42,884 nucleotides of DNA, from NCBI GenBank assembly GCA_024401215.1, contig JAKSLL010000026.1, forward strand, positions 1-42,884, given 5' to 3'. The stretch is from Bacteroidaceae bacterium (GTDB lineage: Bacteria > Bacteroidota > Bacteroidia > Bacteroidales > Bacteroidaceae). A model generated the notes under the pieces. It searched no databases, was not told the DNA's origin, and was given only the letters and a program-made list of their open reading frames with translations. This document shows, piece after piece, positions 15,664 to 24,541 of the stretch. Every line of letters begins with the position of its first letter. Position 1 is the stretch's first letter. Position numbers and translations under genes: made by a program.

Positions 15664-18519
15664 ATGAGAAAAATCAAGTCATTACTGCTATCAGGCTTTA
15701 TCATGATGGCAGGTGCAATTTCTGCACAAACAAATGTCACAAGCAAATACATCGAGAACCCCGACTTTGGAGCTCGATTTGCAGCATGGACAAATCCAGG
15801 AAAGTTCACATACAACATAGCCAGCAACTTCGACAGAAAGAACGGAGAAGTGTATATGGAGAAGTGGGTAGAAAAGAGCAAGACTCTTGGCAGCAACGCT
15901 GGTATGTCGCAGACACTTCGCGACCTACCTACTGGCACTTACACTCTTGTTGTTGCTGCCCAAAACATCTCTCAGGCAAACACAAGCAAGACTTGCACAG
16001 GTGCTTTCGTATATGCAGGAGCGGAGCAGGTGGAAATCAGCGAAAGCCGCGACTATTCGATTGTATTCACCGTGGTGAATGGCAAGGCAGACATCGGCGT
16101 AAAACTCAGCAGCTGTAACGGCAACTGGGTGTGCGTGGACAACTTCCGCCTTTTCTATAATGGCGAGAATGCCGACAGCATAGCTGCTGAACAGACTCGC
16201 ATTGACAAGGAGCTTGCTGAACTCAAGGAGCATCTTGCCAATCCTACAGGCGCTGCTCCAAAGGTGACAACAGGGGCTTTCGTGCCTACAGGCACCACTA
16301 TCGCACTCGGCAGAAGCACTATCAGCGGCACATGCAAGGAGAAGGGGTTCTGCTGGAGCACAGAACCAAACCCGACTATCTTCGACGAGAAAACAACAGA
16401 GACATTCGACAACAACGGCAGTATCTATGTGATGCGCGGATTGAAGCCTTCTACAATATATTATGTTCGCGCATACGCCATGACAAATGGCTATCAGGTT
16501 GCATACGGCGATGTGGTGAAGATTGCAACACTTCGCAAGGGCGTGATGAACTATGGCTATGACTTTGCTGGCGATGCCAACCAGAATGCTCGCATCAACA
16601 GCGCTTGCGCAGAATGTATATGGATGTACAACGCACTCAGCTATATCCCTGGTTTCTACCTCAATGTACATTATGTGTATGGAGCTGGCGCTGGCGACGG
16701 CACAGCCGACTGTTCGTATGGAGGATGGATGCGTGTGAGCCAGAAGGAGGCTTATCAGCAGACAGGCACGATTCTTCATGAAACAAATCACGGTGTGGGC
16801 GTTGGAACAACAAACGAATGGTATAACAACGCAAACCTCCGCGGCAGCGTGTCAAGAGGTCTTTGGCTTGGCCCTCGCGCCACTCAGATGGTTCGCTTCT
16901 TCGACAACAACACGACATCCACAATGACTGGCGATGGCACACACATGTGGCCTTACGGCATCAACGGAGCTCATGAAGACAGCTATCAGCCATCCAACCA
17001 TGCTCTATATTTTGCGAACATCTTAATCACTCACGCCATGCATCAGGATGGACTCATCTGCAGCAGCCAAGCAGGTTTTGCTATGCCAGCGTATGTATTC
17101 CAGCAAGATGACAATACCAAGTATTACATCAAAAGCGAATCTGCAGCCGGAGGTTCGCTCACAAGCTACCTCACACTTACCGCTACTGGCACTTTACGTA
17201 ATGTTGAAGCATCAGCAGAAGAGGCTTTGAAAGATGACAACTACGCATGGAACATCACTTACAACCCAGCAACAAGCAACTACATATTCCGCAATGTGGG
17301 CACAGGTAAATACATAACATATTCAAGCTCAAGCATCAAAGGCGCATCTGCCACAACTCCTGGCACAAACCAGAATTTCCACCTCATGCCATCACGCGAA
17401 GATGTAGCAATAGGCAAGTACAAGGGCACAAGCTACTGGCTCATCAAAGATAAGGCCAAGGTTCTTGCCACAGCTTCTTACAACAAGGCGGGCTATTATA
17501 GCACTTCCACAGCCAACTACGATGCTTCCAACAATGCAGAAACACAACGATGGATTTTCCTCACAGCAGACGAGATTTCGGAGTTTGAGACAGAAGCGAC
17601 AAAAGCTAAGACTGCTGAACTCGAAGAGCTCATTTCAAACGCCAAGTCTCTGCTTGCCACTCCTCATCACGCTTCATCAGAAATGACTGATCTCGCATCA
17701 ATAAAGACTGCTTTTGAGAATGCCATACAGTCTGCTGAAGCCAGCAAAGATTCATATCAGTCACCAGCAGAAGTAAGTGCAGCAATCTCTGACATAGAAA
17801 CTGCGCTTGTTGACTTCCTTGCAGCTGCAACACCTGATGACATTGCCAAACCATTCGACCTCACATTCATGCTTGTCAATCCAAACTTCAAGGACGGCAC
17901 AAATGGATGGAGCACTTCTGGCACAGTAAACTTCTCATGCGTTGAGTTCTTCCAGTCTAACTTTGACATGTCTCAGACAACAAAACTGAAACTGCCTATC
18001 GGCACATACGAAGTGCGCGTCAACGCCTTCCAGCGACCAGGCTCAAGGGAAGTTACTTACGGACAAAGCGGCATAGACAATGTCACAACCAACCTGTACA
18101 TCAAAGCTACTCTACAGAAAGTCAAAAATATATGGGCAGATGCACAGCCTAAGTCTCTTGGTGGAACGACCTACCATCAGAACAACCTGTATATTCCTGA
18201 CAATATGGAGGCAGCATCAAAATGGTTTGCAAACGGATGGTACGATAACAGCGTGATTGTCAATTCCGCTTCTTCGTCAGCAATCAAGGTGGGCATAAAG
18301 AGCACAAGCAACACAGCATCGGCATATTGGAGCATCTTCACCAACTTCCGACTCTATTACTACGGCTCATACACCAAGGAGGACATGACGAAAATAGACA
18401 ATGTCAACGACAACTCCGTCACCACATCAGGCACATACTACGACCTTTCTGGCCATGCTGTCAAAAACCCATCACGCGGCATTTACATTCGTGACGGAAA
18501 GAAGATTTTTGTGAAATAA
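15664..18519 (+). CDS. Secreted multidomain zinc metallopeptidase-like protein with a type IX-like tail
   Basis: A 951-residue exported protein. After a signal peptide (to about residue 21, GAISAQ) comes a jelly-roll-like module starting IENPDFGARFAAW, then a fibronectin-like segment ending LKPSTIYYVRAYAMTNG. The catalytic candidate is HETNH at residues 372-376, a HExxH zinc motif. A beta-trefoil-like region follows (about 480-640), then a helical FIVAR-like segment, then a second NPNFKDGTNGWS module. The end (YDLSGHAVKNPSRGIYIRDG, then KKIFVK) resembles a type IX sorting tail. Hydrolysis of host or plant glycoprotein is plausible but inferred. A strong terminator follows. Confidence 0.8.
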   Translation: MRKIKSLLLSGFIMMAGAISAQTNVTSKYIENPDFGARFAAWTNPGKFTYNIASNFDRKNGEVYMEKWVEKSKTLGSNAGMSQTLRDLPTGTYTLVVAAQNISQANTSKTCTGAFVYAGAEQVEISESRDYSIVFTVVNGKADIGVKLSSCNGNWVCVDNFRLFYNGENADSIAAEQTRIDKELAELKEHLANPTGAAPKVTTGAFVPTGTTIALGRSTISGTCKEKGFCWSTEPNPTIFDEKTTETFDNNGSIYVMRGLKPSTIYYVRAYAMTNGYQVAYGDVVKIATLRKGVMNYGYDFAGDANQNARINSACAECIWMYNALSYIPGFYLNVHYVYGAGAGDGTADCSYGGWMRVSQKEAYQQTGTILHETNHGVGVGTTNEWYNNANLRGSVSRGLWLGPRATQMVRFFDNNTTSTMTGDGTHMWPYGINGAHEDSYQPSNHALYFANILITHAMHQDGLICSSQAGFAMPAYVFQQDDNTKYYIKSESAAGGSLTSYLTLTATGTLRNVEASAEEALKDDNYAWNITYNPATSNYIFRNVGTGKYITYSSSSIKGASATTPGTNQNFHLMPSREDVAIGKYKGTSYWLIKDKAKVLATASYNKAGYYSTSTANYDASNNAETQRWIFLTADEISEFETEATKAKTAELEELISNAKSLLATPHHASSEMTDLASIKTAFENAIQSAEASKDSYQSPAEVSAAISDIETALVDFLAAATPDDIAKPFDLTFMLVNPNFKDGTNGWSTSGTVNFSCVEFFQSNFDMSQTTKLKLPIGTYEVRVNAFQRPGSREVTYGQSGIDNVTTNLYIKATLQKVKNIWADAQPKSLGGTTYHQNNLYIPDNMEAASKWFANGWYDNSVIVNSASSSAIKVGIKSTSNTASAYWSIFTNFRLYYYGSYTKEDMTKIDNVNDNSVTTSGTYYDLSGHAVKNPSRGIYIRDGKKIFVK

Positions 18520-18571
18520 CACCTCTTACTTTGATTTACAAAGCACATATAGAAAACACAAATTAAATATG

Positions 18572-18603
18572 AACCCCGAAAGCGAAACTTTCGGGGTTTT
18601 ATT
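18572..18603 (+). terminator. Intrinsic terminator after the metallopeptidase gene
   Basis: AACCCCGAAAG (18572-18582) and CTTTCGGGGTT (18588-18598) form an 11-pair stem with a five-base loop, followed by a run of T. Confidence 0.9.
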
Positions 18604-18614
18604 TTGTAAAAGCA

Positions 18615-18706
18615 TGTAACATTTGTAACACGCCCTATGTTACAAGTGTAACACGCTGTGTGTTACAAGCGTAACATGCTGTGTGTTACATGTGTAACAC
18701 ACAGCA
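18615..18706. repeat. Four tandem 23-bp units, each with a palindromic TGTTACA-type core
   Basis: Units start at 18615, 18638, 18661 and 18684. The inner two have cores TGTTACAAGTGTAACA and TGTTACAAGCGTAACA; the last is TGTTACATGTGTAACA and the first is degenerate (TGTAACATTTGTAACA). Spacers are CGCTGTG or close variants. The 23-bp period is about two helical turns, so dimeric regulators could bind on one face. No unique spacers exist, so it is not a CRISPR array. Confidence 0.85.
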
Positions 18707-18919
18707 AAGACATGTTTGGCCGTGCCGTGCTTCGAGGTTCACTAAATTGGCTACGCCGAGCTGACGGTTCTTGATAAATATAAAAATAATTTTGATTACT
18801 TTCTTATTTGCGTACCTTTCTTCTTTCACCACCTTTCTACTTCTCTATAATTTCCCTTTGACCACATAACAAGTAAAGCGAAACTTGCAGATACTAATAT
18901 AAAAAAAACTATTATTTTC

Positions 18920-18950
18920 TTTGCCAAATAACAAATATTCTCTATTTTTG
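18920..18950 (+). promoter_or_regulatory. Complete promoter of the structured RNA
   Basis: A -33 TTTG at 18920-18923 and a -7 TATTTTTG at 18943-18950 are separated by 19 bp, matching the Bacteroidetes consensus. The hairpin-rich segment begins within ten bases. Confidence 0.7.
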
Positions 18951-18955
18951 CATTG

Positions 18956-19201
18956 TCTCTCGGGAGAAATCGAGAGAAATTAAGGCGTTCCACGCTTTAT
19001 CCTTTGCACCGAAATCGCCAATTTCACAAGCTGGAGGATAGAGACAATGGTTCGCCCGTCTCGTGTATCTGTATGCATACGGTCCGCACCGTATTGCAGC
19101 TGCATATACGGTGCGGGTAGATTGTTTCATATTCATTTCAGTGATGGTGTTTGGCGATACCAGGTGTAAGGTGGGTAAGGACAAGACTCCCCGCCTTTTT
19201 T
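18956..19201 (+). ncRNA. Probable structured non-coding RNA, rod-like, possibly 6S-like
   Basis: A segment of about 245 nt between a complete promoter and a terminator with no credible ORF. Long-range pairs bring its ends together: AAGGCG (about 18979) with CGCCTT (19192-19197), CCTTTGCACC with GGTGTAAGG, and ATCGCCAA with TTGGCGAT. Local hairpins are TCTCTCG/CGAGAGA at the 5' end, GAGAC/GTCTC, and an apical GCACCGTAT/ATACGGTGC. This rod with bulges resembles 6S RNA architecture, but I see no decisive consensus. The alternative is a terminator-type leader of the FISUMP gene, whose ATG is 85 bases downstream and has no other visible promoter. Confidence 0.6.
19168..19201 (+). terminator. Terminator ending the structured RNA
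   Basis: AAGGTGGG (19168-19175) pairs with CCCGCCTT (19190-19197), followed by T residues to 19201. The same CGCCTT can instead pair with AAGGCG near the 5' end, so two exclusive folds are possible. Confidence 0.65.
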
Positions 19202-19285
19202 GTTTTAAAAATCTAATGCTGAATCTTGGGGGGTAAATAGGCGATTATATTGGGTATGAAACAGTTACACTTATACCACTCAATT

Positions 19286-20197
19286 ATGAAAAAGACAATC
19301 ATCACATTGCCTGCGCTCTGCATTTCCGTCTTTTGTAGTGCGCAGTTGAAAACAACATCTACCTACGATGTTGATGGTAATGGTTCCGTTAATATCGGTG
19401 ATATATCTTCCACAGTTGAGAAGGTACTTGGCAAAACAGCTGACAACCGCCAGGTTGTTGATGCAGAAACCTTGAACTCTGTGCTTAAAAGCATTGATGC
19501 ACGTCTCAATGCTATTGAGACAAAGCTTGGCGTTGGAGGATTTGAAGAGGGGAAAATTTTTGACACTCACGAATATGTTGACCTTGGCCTTCCATCTGGA
19601 ACCCTTTGGGCGACATGCAATGTAGGTGCAAACTCACCAGAGGAATTTGGCGACTATTATGCATGGGGAGAAACAGAAACAAAGACAAATTACAACCTAT
19701 CGACATACAAATACTATGCATCAAGCACAGAACAAGATGCTGATGGATTTTATATTATAACCAAAGGCTACACAAAATACAACCCACAATCAAAATCGTC
19801 TGATAATGGCTACAAAAAGTTCTACGATGACAAGACAAAACTTGAACCTGATGACGATGTCGCTCATGTATTATGGGGCGGCGACTGGCGTATGCCAACA
19901 AAGGCAGAGCAGGACGAACTTAGAAATAACTGCATCTGGGGCTGGACAGAACTGAAAGGTGTAAATGGATATAAAGTAACTGGTGTGAATGGAAAGTACA
20001 TTTTCCTTCCTGCAGCCGGCTATCGCGATAACAGCTCCCTCAGCGTTGAGGGTTCACGCGGCTATTACTGGTCAAACTCACTCATCGAAAGTAGTCCTGA
20101 CTGTGCATTTTATCTCGACTTCTATTCGAGTCGCGTTAACTGGAGTGGCTATTACCGATCCTATGGGTATTCCGTACGCCCAGTTCGTCACCAATAG
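19286..20197 (+). CDS. Secreted FISUMP-domain protein with a dockerin-like calcium motif
   Basis: The ATG at 19286 gives a clean signal peptide (MKKTIITLPALCISVFCSAQ); the frame opens 12 codons earlier but the added residues spoil it. Mature residues start with YDVDGNGSVNIGDISSTVEK, a dockerin or EF-hand-like calcium loop, followed by a short coiled coil (LKSIDARLNAIETKLG). The C-terminal two thirds is a FISUMP domain (VDLGLPSGTLWATCNVGAN, WGGDWRMPTKAEQDEL, PAAGYRDN, YWSNS, ending SVRPVRH). FISUMP proteins are surface or secreted with no established activity. Confidence 0.85.
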   Translation: MKKTIITLPALCISVFCSAQLKTTSTYDVDGNGSVNIGDISSTVEKVLGKTADNRQVVDAETLNSVLKSIDARLNAIETKLGVGGFEEGKIFDTHEYVDLGLPSGTLWATCNVGANSPEEFGDYYAWGETETKTNYNLSTYKYYASSTEQDADGFYIITKGYTKYNPQSKSSDNGYKKFYDDKTKLEPDDDVAHVLWGGDWRMPTKAEQDELRNNCIWGWTELKGVNGYKVTGVNGKYIFLPAAGYRDNSSLSVEGSRGYYWSNSLIESSPDCAFYLDFYSSRVNWSGYYRSYGYSVRPVRHQ

Positions 20198-20336
20198 GTT
20201 ACTTAATTTTTGTATTGTAAAGGCAATGCACTATCTTGGTATATACAAAATCAGCTTTTTACTTTTTATTAATACGTATTTAATTCCGACAATAGGTTAA
20301 ATTTATTAACCAATTTATAACTTTTAACTAATAATT

Positions 20337-23300
20337 ATGAAGAAATCTTTACTTCTTATTGCTGCCCTTGTGTCAAATGCTGCTGTGTTTGCACAATGGA
20401 CTGCTCCTGTGCCTTCAAAGGTTCAGGAAATGGCAACAGATGATGAAACTTCTCAGTATCTTTATAATAAAGAGGCTGGAGGATTTTTTGCCGGAGGAAA
20501 CGATTGGGGCACACGTGCTTCTGTTTCTACAACTGCTGATCCTATCAAGTTTGTTTCTTTGGATGGCGAGGCTTATAATTTCGCTTGCTATCCAGCAGCA
20601 AAGAATGCATGGCTCTACGTATCTTGCAACAACTTTGATGCTATGTGGGTTGATGCTGCAAATGCTGTAGCAAATAGTACTTACCCAGGTACAGACGCTT
20701 GGCAGATTCAGAAGCAGGCTAATGGCAGCTACAAGATCTCTAACTCAACAATTACTGGACCATACACTTTAGGTGTGGCTGAAATTTATAGAGGTCTCAA
20801 AGGCAATACTCGTTGTTACATCAATGACCAAGAAGATGTTTACGAAGTAGATGGCGAGACAACTCCAAGTATTTCTGGCAAGTTCTATGATGAATGGGTA
20901 TTCGTCGATGAAGAAGAGTATGAGGCTCTCAAGCCACAGGTAGAGGTGTATCTTGCATCAGTTAACCTTCTGGGAAAGATTGATGCTGTGAAGGCTGAGG
21001 ACGGAGCATTCGGCCTTGCTAACATCAATAAGGTATATCAGAATACATCTTCAACTGTTGAAGAACTTAATGCTGCTGGTGCAATTTGTGATGCTGCTAT
21101 AGCATTCCATAAGGCTTTGGAAGAAGCTAAGGCAACATATCCATATCTTGATTTTTCTGCTCCTATTGCAGTTTATAATAATGTGAATTCAACAGCAGAA
21201 GAATTGACAGCTGCATCTGGACAGATTAAGGAGATTGTTAATAATTATCTTGCTACTCAGGCAACATTTGAATCTCCAATCGATTACTCTTCTGTAATCG
21301 GTAATGGATCTGATGTCGCTCCTTGGACTCAGGAGTTTGCTGACGACAAGAAGGTTGGTACATGGCACACAAATACATGGTCAACAGAGGCTAACGGCGG
21401 TGCTGACGGTACAGACATGGTAACTCCATTCTGTGAGGACTGGGTGGCTAACGGCTCTATCCTTTCTGACCAGAAGATTTTCCAGGTTCTCAAGAATGCT
21501 GCTCCTGGTCTTTATAAGTTTGAGGCAAACGTACGTCTCTACAACGAGAAGGGCGATGTTGACGCTATTACAGGATGTAACATGTACTTCGGTGATAAGA
21601 GTGTAACTCTTGCTGAGCAGGTTGAAATGTACAAGTCAAGCGGCAAGTGTGTGCTTTGGAGCAAGAACAAGTTCCATATCATCGCTATCGTTGAAGAGTC
21701 TGGCGACATCGAATTCGGTTTCGACATCAAGGACGCTACATTCAACTGGATGGCATTCAAGGATACATCTCTCAAGTACTACGGCAATGAGAATTGCCAG
21801 GCTAACGCAGAAAAGCTCATCAAGGATTCTTATAATTTTAAAAAGGCAGAAGGCGTAGATGCTAACGCTGATGTTATCGCTGCTTATAATAACGCTGTTG
21901 ATGCATTCAACGCAGCTCAGTCTGCTGAAGACATCAAAGCAAAAGCGGCAGCCGCTGATGCAGCAAAGTCTGCTCTCGATGCAAATATTGCTGCTTACAA
22001 CAAATTGAAGGAAAGCATCAAGGCATGGGTGAAGGCTGTATCTGAAAAGCAGGATCTCGCAGGTGCTGAGTGGGATGACTTCTCTGACTTCATGCAGTCT
22101 GAGGACAAAATCGACAACTACCCAACTCCAAACCCAGTAGTAATCAACGACGGTGACCGCTCACTCACAACAGAGGAGATTGAAGAATATATCAAGAAGG
22201 TAGATGAGCTTTACGCTTCTGCTATCTCTCACTCAATCACTGATGGTGCTGACTGTACAGATATAATGCTCGTTAACCCTAAGTTCACTGATCCTAACGG
22301 TGCAGGTTGGACTGTAACAGACGGTAAGACTGGCAAGTGTGGCAACTACACAGCTCGTGGTGGTCTCCACAACTTCCCTGTAGCAGAGTCTTGGCATGCA
22401 ACATTTGATGTGTTCCAGGAAATTGACGGTGTGCCAGATGGTATCTACTCACTCAGCTTGAACGGTTTCTGCCGTCTCGATGATGGTGAGACAGAGGTTG
22501 CTGCTGAAATCTACATGAACGAGTTCGCAACAACTCTCCAGGATCTCTATTCACCAGAGCAGATGGTCAAGAATGATGACAACGCTATCGATGGATTCAA
22601 TTGCTACTTGGATGCTTCTGAAAACGGAGGATGGACTACTAACCCTGTATTCTTGGTAGAGCAGGCTGATGGTACTATGGTGCCTTGCGGTCATAACTCA
22701 CCAGCAAACAATACAGATAGCCAGGTTGATATTTCAGGAACAACTTATCTCGTTCCAAACGGTATGGAAGGTGCTTCTGTAGCATTCTCTGCAAACCGTT
22801 ATCAGGCTAAAGTTTACGGCTTGGTAGAAGGTGGCAAGATGCGTCTTGGTATCCGCAACACAACTTCAACTCACCAGTGGGCTCTCTGGAGCAACTTCAC
22901 TCTCACATACGAAGGAAAGCCTAAGGACGTTATCCTTGACCTCTTACGACAGTATATCGAAAGACTTGAGAATTACTCTGCTGACAATGTTGACAACATG
23001 ACAACACCAGCTAAGACTGTAGCTGTTGCTCCAATTGCAGATGCTAAGAATGCTGTTGCTGCTCAGGATGTTGATGCAATGTATCAGTCTCTCTCTGATG
23101 TAAATGCTGCTATGGTTGCTGCTAAGGAGAATGTAGCTGCTGTTAACGCATTCAAGGCTGTTGAGGAAGAAATCAATGCAGCTCTTGAGGGCAATCCTGG
23201 TGCAGAGGCTTTGGCTGCTTATGTTAAGATTTCTGACAAGATCTATGGTTACAAGGCACTTTCTACTGTCGAATTGAACGAACTCACAGAACATATGAAG

Positions 23301-24260
23301 GAAGTTGCTGAACTTCTCCGCATCCCTTCTACTGAAGGTGCTTCAGATGAAGAACCTGTTGACTTCACAGCAGTTATCATTAACCCAGACTTCTCTACAG
23401 GAAATGCTGATGGTTGGAAGTATCAATTTGCTGAGGTTTCAAACCTTGGTTTCCAGAATAATAATGTTTACAATGGCGAGGAAGTTTCTGTTGACCAGTT
23501 CATCGAAGGCTGGCGTTCAGGTAACGCTCCAATCGGCGACGGTTCAATTGAACAGACTATCTCTAAGCTTCCTGCAGGTGTTTACACTCTTACTGTAGAT
23601 GCTATCGCTAACCTCCAGAGCAGCCAGGCTGATGATCCAGAGGCAGATGATTACTGGGAGACAGCTTCAAACGGTATTTATCTCTTCGCTTCAGAGGCTG
23701 ATGGTAAGAAGAGCGCTATCGAGATAAAGTCTGCTAATGGCTCTCCAAAGCACTTCTCTCTCGTATTTGCTAAGGAAAATGCTGACAGCGATGTAACTAT
23801 CGGTATCCAGACTATCCAGTCAACTTGTAACTGGATAGCAGCCGACAATTGGGCACTTGCTTACAATGGCACTATTGGCGCAAGTTCATTGGAAATCAAT
23901 GGCGATGTAACTAACAAGACAGAATATCATGAAGTAGAAACACCTTCTATTAGTTATAGCAACAATAAAATCATATTTAGTTGTGGAACAGAAAATGTCG
24001 AATATCATTGTGACTATTCTATCACACAAAAAGAAGCAACAACAATAGATTCTAATGGTGTTTTTGACATACCAACTATCTCTTCTTGTGATCTAACGAT
24101 ATCAGTATATGCTACCGCCATGGGCTTAAATCGCAGCAAGACTGTAACAAAAACATTTAAGAACATCCCTCTCTTTAACAATGGAGATGTGAATAACGAC
24201 AAGCAAATAAACATTTCAGATGTGTCTGCTCTTATCAATAAGCTTTTAAATCAGAAATAG
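20337..24260 (+). CDS. Very large secreted FIVAR-like protein with a C-terminal dockerin-like motif
   Basis: A 1307-residue exported protein with a signal peptide ending VFAQ near residue 20. Three jelly-roll-like modules are visible: one after residue 310, one starting LVNPKFTDPNGAGW, and one starting INPDFSTGNADGWK. They alternate with Ala-rich helical FIVAR-like segments such as VIAAYNNAVDAFNAAQSAED. After a beta domain the protein ends in GDVNNDKQINISDVSALINK at about 1282, a single dockerin-type calcium loop. Codons are strongly biased to GCT, GTT and AAG, unlike most neighbours, suggesting high expression. It probably binds surface glycans or complexes; no catalytic motif is visible. 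Confidence 0.78.
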   Translation: MKKSLLLIAALVSNAAVFAQWTAPVPSKVQEMATDDETSQYLYNKEAGGFFAGGNDWGTRASVSTTADPIKFVSLDGEAYNFACYPAAKNAWLYVSCNNFDAMWVDAANAVANSTYPGTDAWQIQKQANGSYKISNSTITGPYTLGVAEIYRGLKGNTRCYINDQEDVYEVDGETTPSISGKFYDEWVFVDEEEYEALKPQVEVYLASVNLLGKIDAVKAEDGAFGLANINKVYQNTSSTVEELNAAGAICDAAIAFHKALEEAKATYPYLDFSAPIAVYNNVNSTAEELTAASGQIKEIVNNYLATQATFESPIDYSSVIGNGSDVAPWTQEFADDKKVGTWHTNTWSTEANGGADGTDMVTPFCEDWVANGSILSDQKIFQVLKNAAPGLYKFEANVRLYNEKGDVDAITGCNMYFGDKSVTLAEQVEMYKSSGKCVLWSKNKFHIIAIVEESGDIEFGFDIKDATFNWMAFKDTSLKYYGNENCQANAEKLIKDSYNFKKAEGVDANADVIAAYNNAVDAFNAAQSAEDIKAKAAAADAAKSALDANIAAYNKLKESIKAWVKAVSEKQDLAGAEWDDFSDFMQSEDKIDNYPTPNPVVINDGDRSLTTEEIEEYIKKVDELYASAISHSITDGADCTDIMLVNPKFTDPNGAGWTVTDGKTGKCGNYTARGGLHNFPVAESWHATFDVFQEIDGVPDGIYSLSLNGFCRLDDGETEVAAEIYMNEFATTLQDLYSPEQMVKNDDNAIDGFNCYLDASENGGWTTNPVFLVEQADGTMVPCGHNSPANNTDSQVDISGTTYLVPNGMEGASVAFSANRYQAKVYGLVEGGKMRLGIRNTTSTHQWALWSNFTLTYEGKPKDVILDLLRQYIERLENYSADNVDNMTTPAKTVAVAPIADAKNAVAAQDVDAMYQSLSDVNAAMVAAKENVAAVNAFKAVEEEINAALEGNPGAEALAAYVKISDKIYGYKALSTVELNELTEHMKEVAELLRIPSTEGASDEEPVDFTAVIINPDFSTGNADGWKYQFAEVSNLGFQNNNVYNGEEVSVDQFIEGWRSGNAPIGDGSIEQTISKLPAGVYTLTVDAIANLQSSQADDPEADDYWETASNGIYLFASEADGKKSAIEIKSANGSPKHFSLVFAKENADSDVTIGIQTIQSTCNWIAADNWALAYNGTIGASSLEINGDVTNKTEYHEVETPSISYSNNKIIFSCGTENVEYHCDYSITQKEATTIDSNGVFDIPTISSCDLTISVYATAMGLNRSKTVTKTFKNIPLFNNGDVNNDKQINISDVSALINKLLNQK

Positions 24261-24333
24261 TTATACCAACGCTATTCCTTACTGCAGTAAAATAGCAATA
24301 ATCAAGATTCGATAAGGACAGATATGATTTTTC

Positions 24334-24373
24334 AGCTCCAGCATTATCTCAGAGATAATCTGGAGCTTTTGTT
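24334..24373 (+). terminator. Strong intrinsic terminator after the dockerin-like protein gene
   Basis: AGCTCCAG at 24334-24341 pairs with CTGGAGCT, and inside it ATTATCT pairs with AGATAAT around CAG. A T-rich tail follows. Confidence 0.88.
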
Positions 24374-24477
24374 CTTTCTAAAAAATAGAACTGTCAAAAA
24401 TGATTCAAATACAAACTTTTGAGAAACCTTCTGTTAATACGAATCGCTATAAATTAGACGTGAATTATCGTATAAAA

Positions 24478-24509
24478 TTTGTTCCTCTCACATTAAACAT
24501 TTATCTTTG
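24478..24509 (+). promoter_or_regulatory. Promoter of the radical SAM operon
   Basis: A -33 TTTG ends at 24481 and a -7 TATCTTTG lies at 24502-24509, with 20 bp between. The -7 box ends 32 bases before the ATG at 24542. The three genes that follow overlap, so this should drive all of them. Confidence 0.68.
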
Positions 24510-24541
24510 TCTTACAATAATTTTCTAATTTGTTAACGTAC

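Noticed and set aside
18615-18706. CRISPR array
   Set aside because: Units are directly adjacent with no variable spacers, the repeats are palindromic across their core, and no cas genes are in the window.
18942-19184. Minus-strand ORF of 80 codons
   Set aside because: It lies exactly over the structured RNA, has a poor composition and starts inside the terminator side. The RNA explains the region better.
19250-19285. Upstream start for the FISUMP protein
   Set aside because: The extra 12 residues precede a clean signal peptide that starts at 19286.
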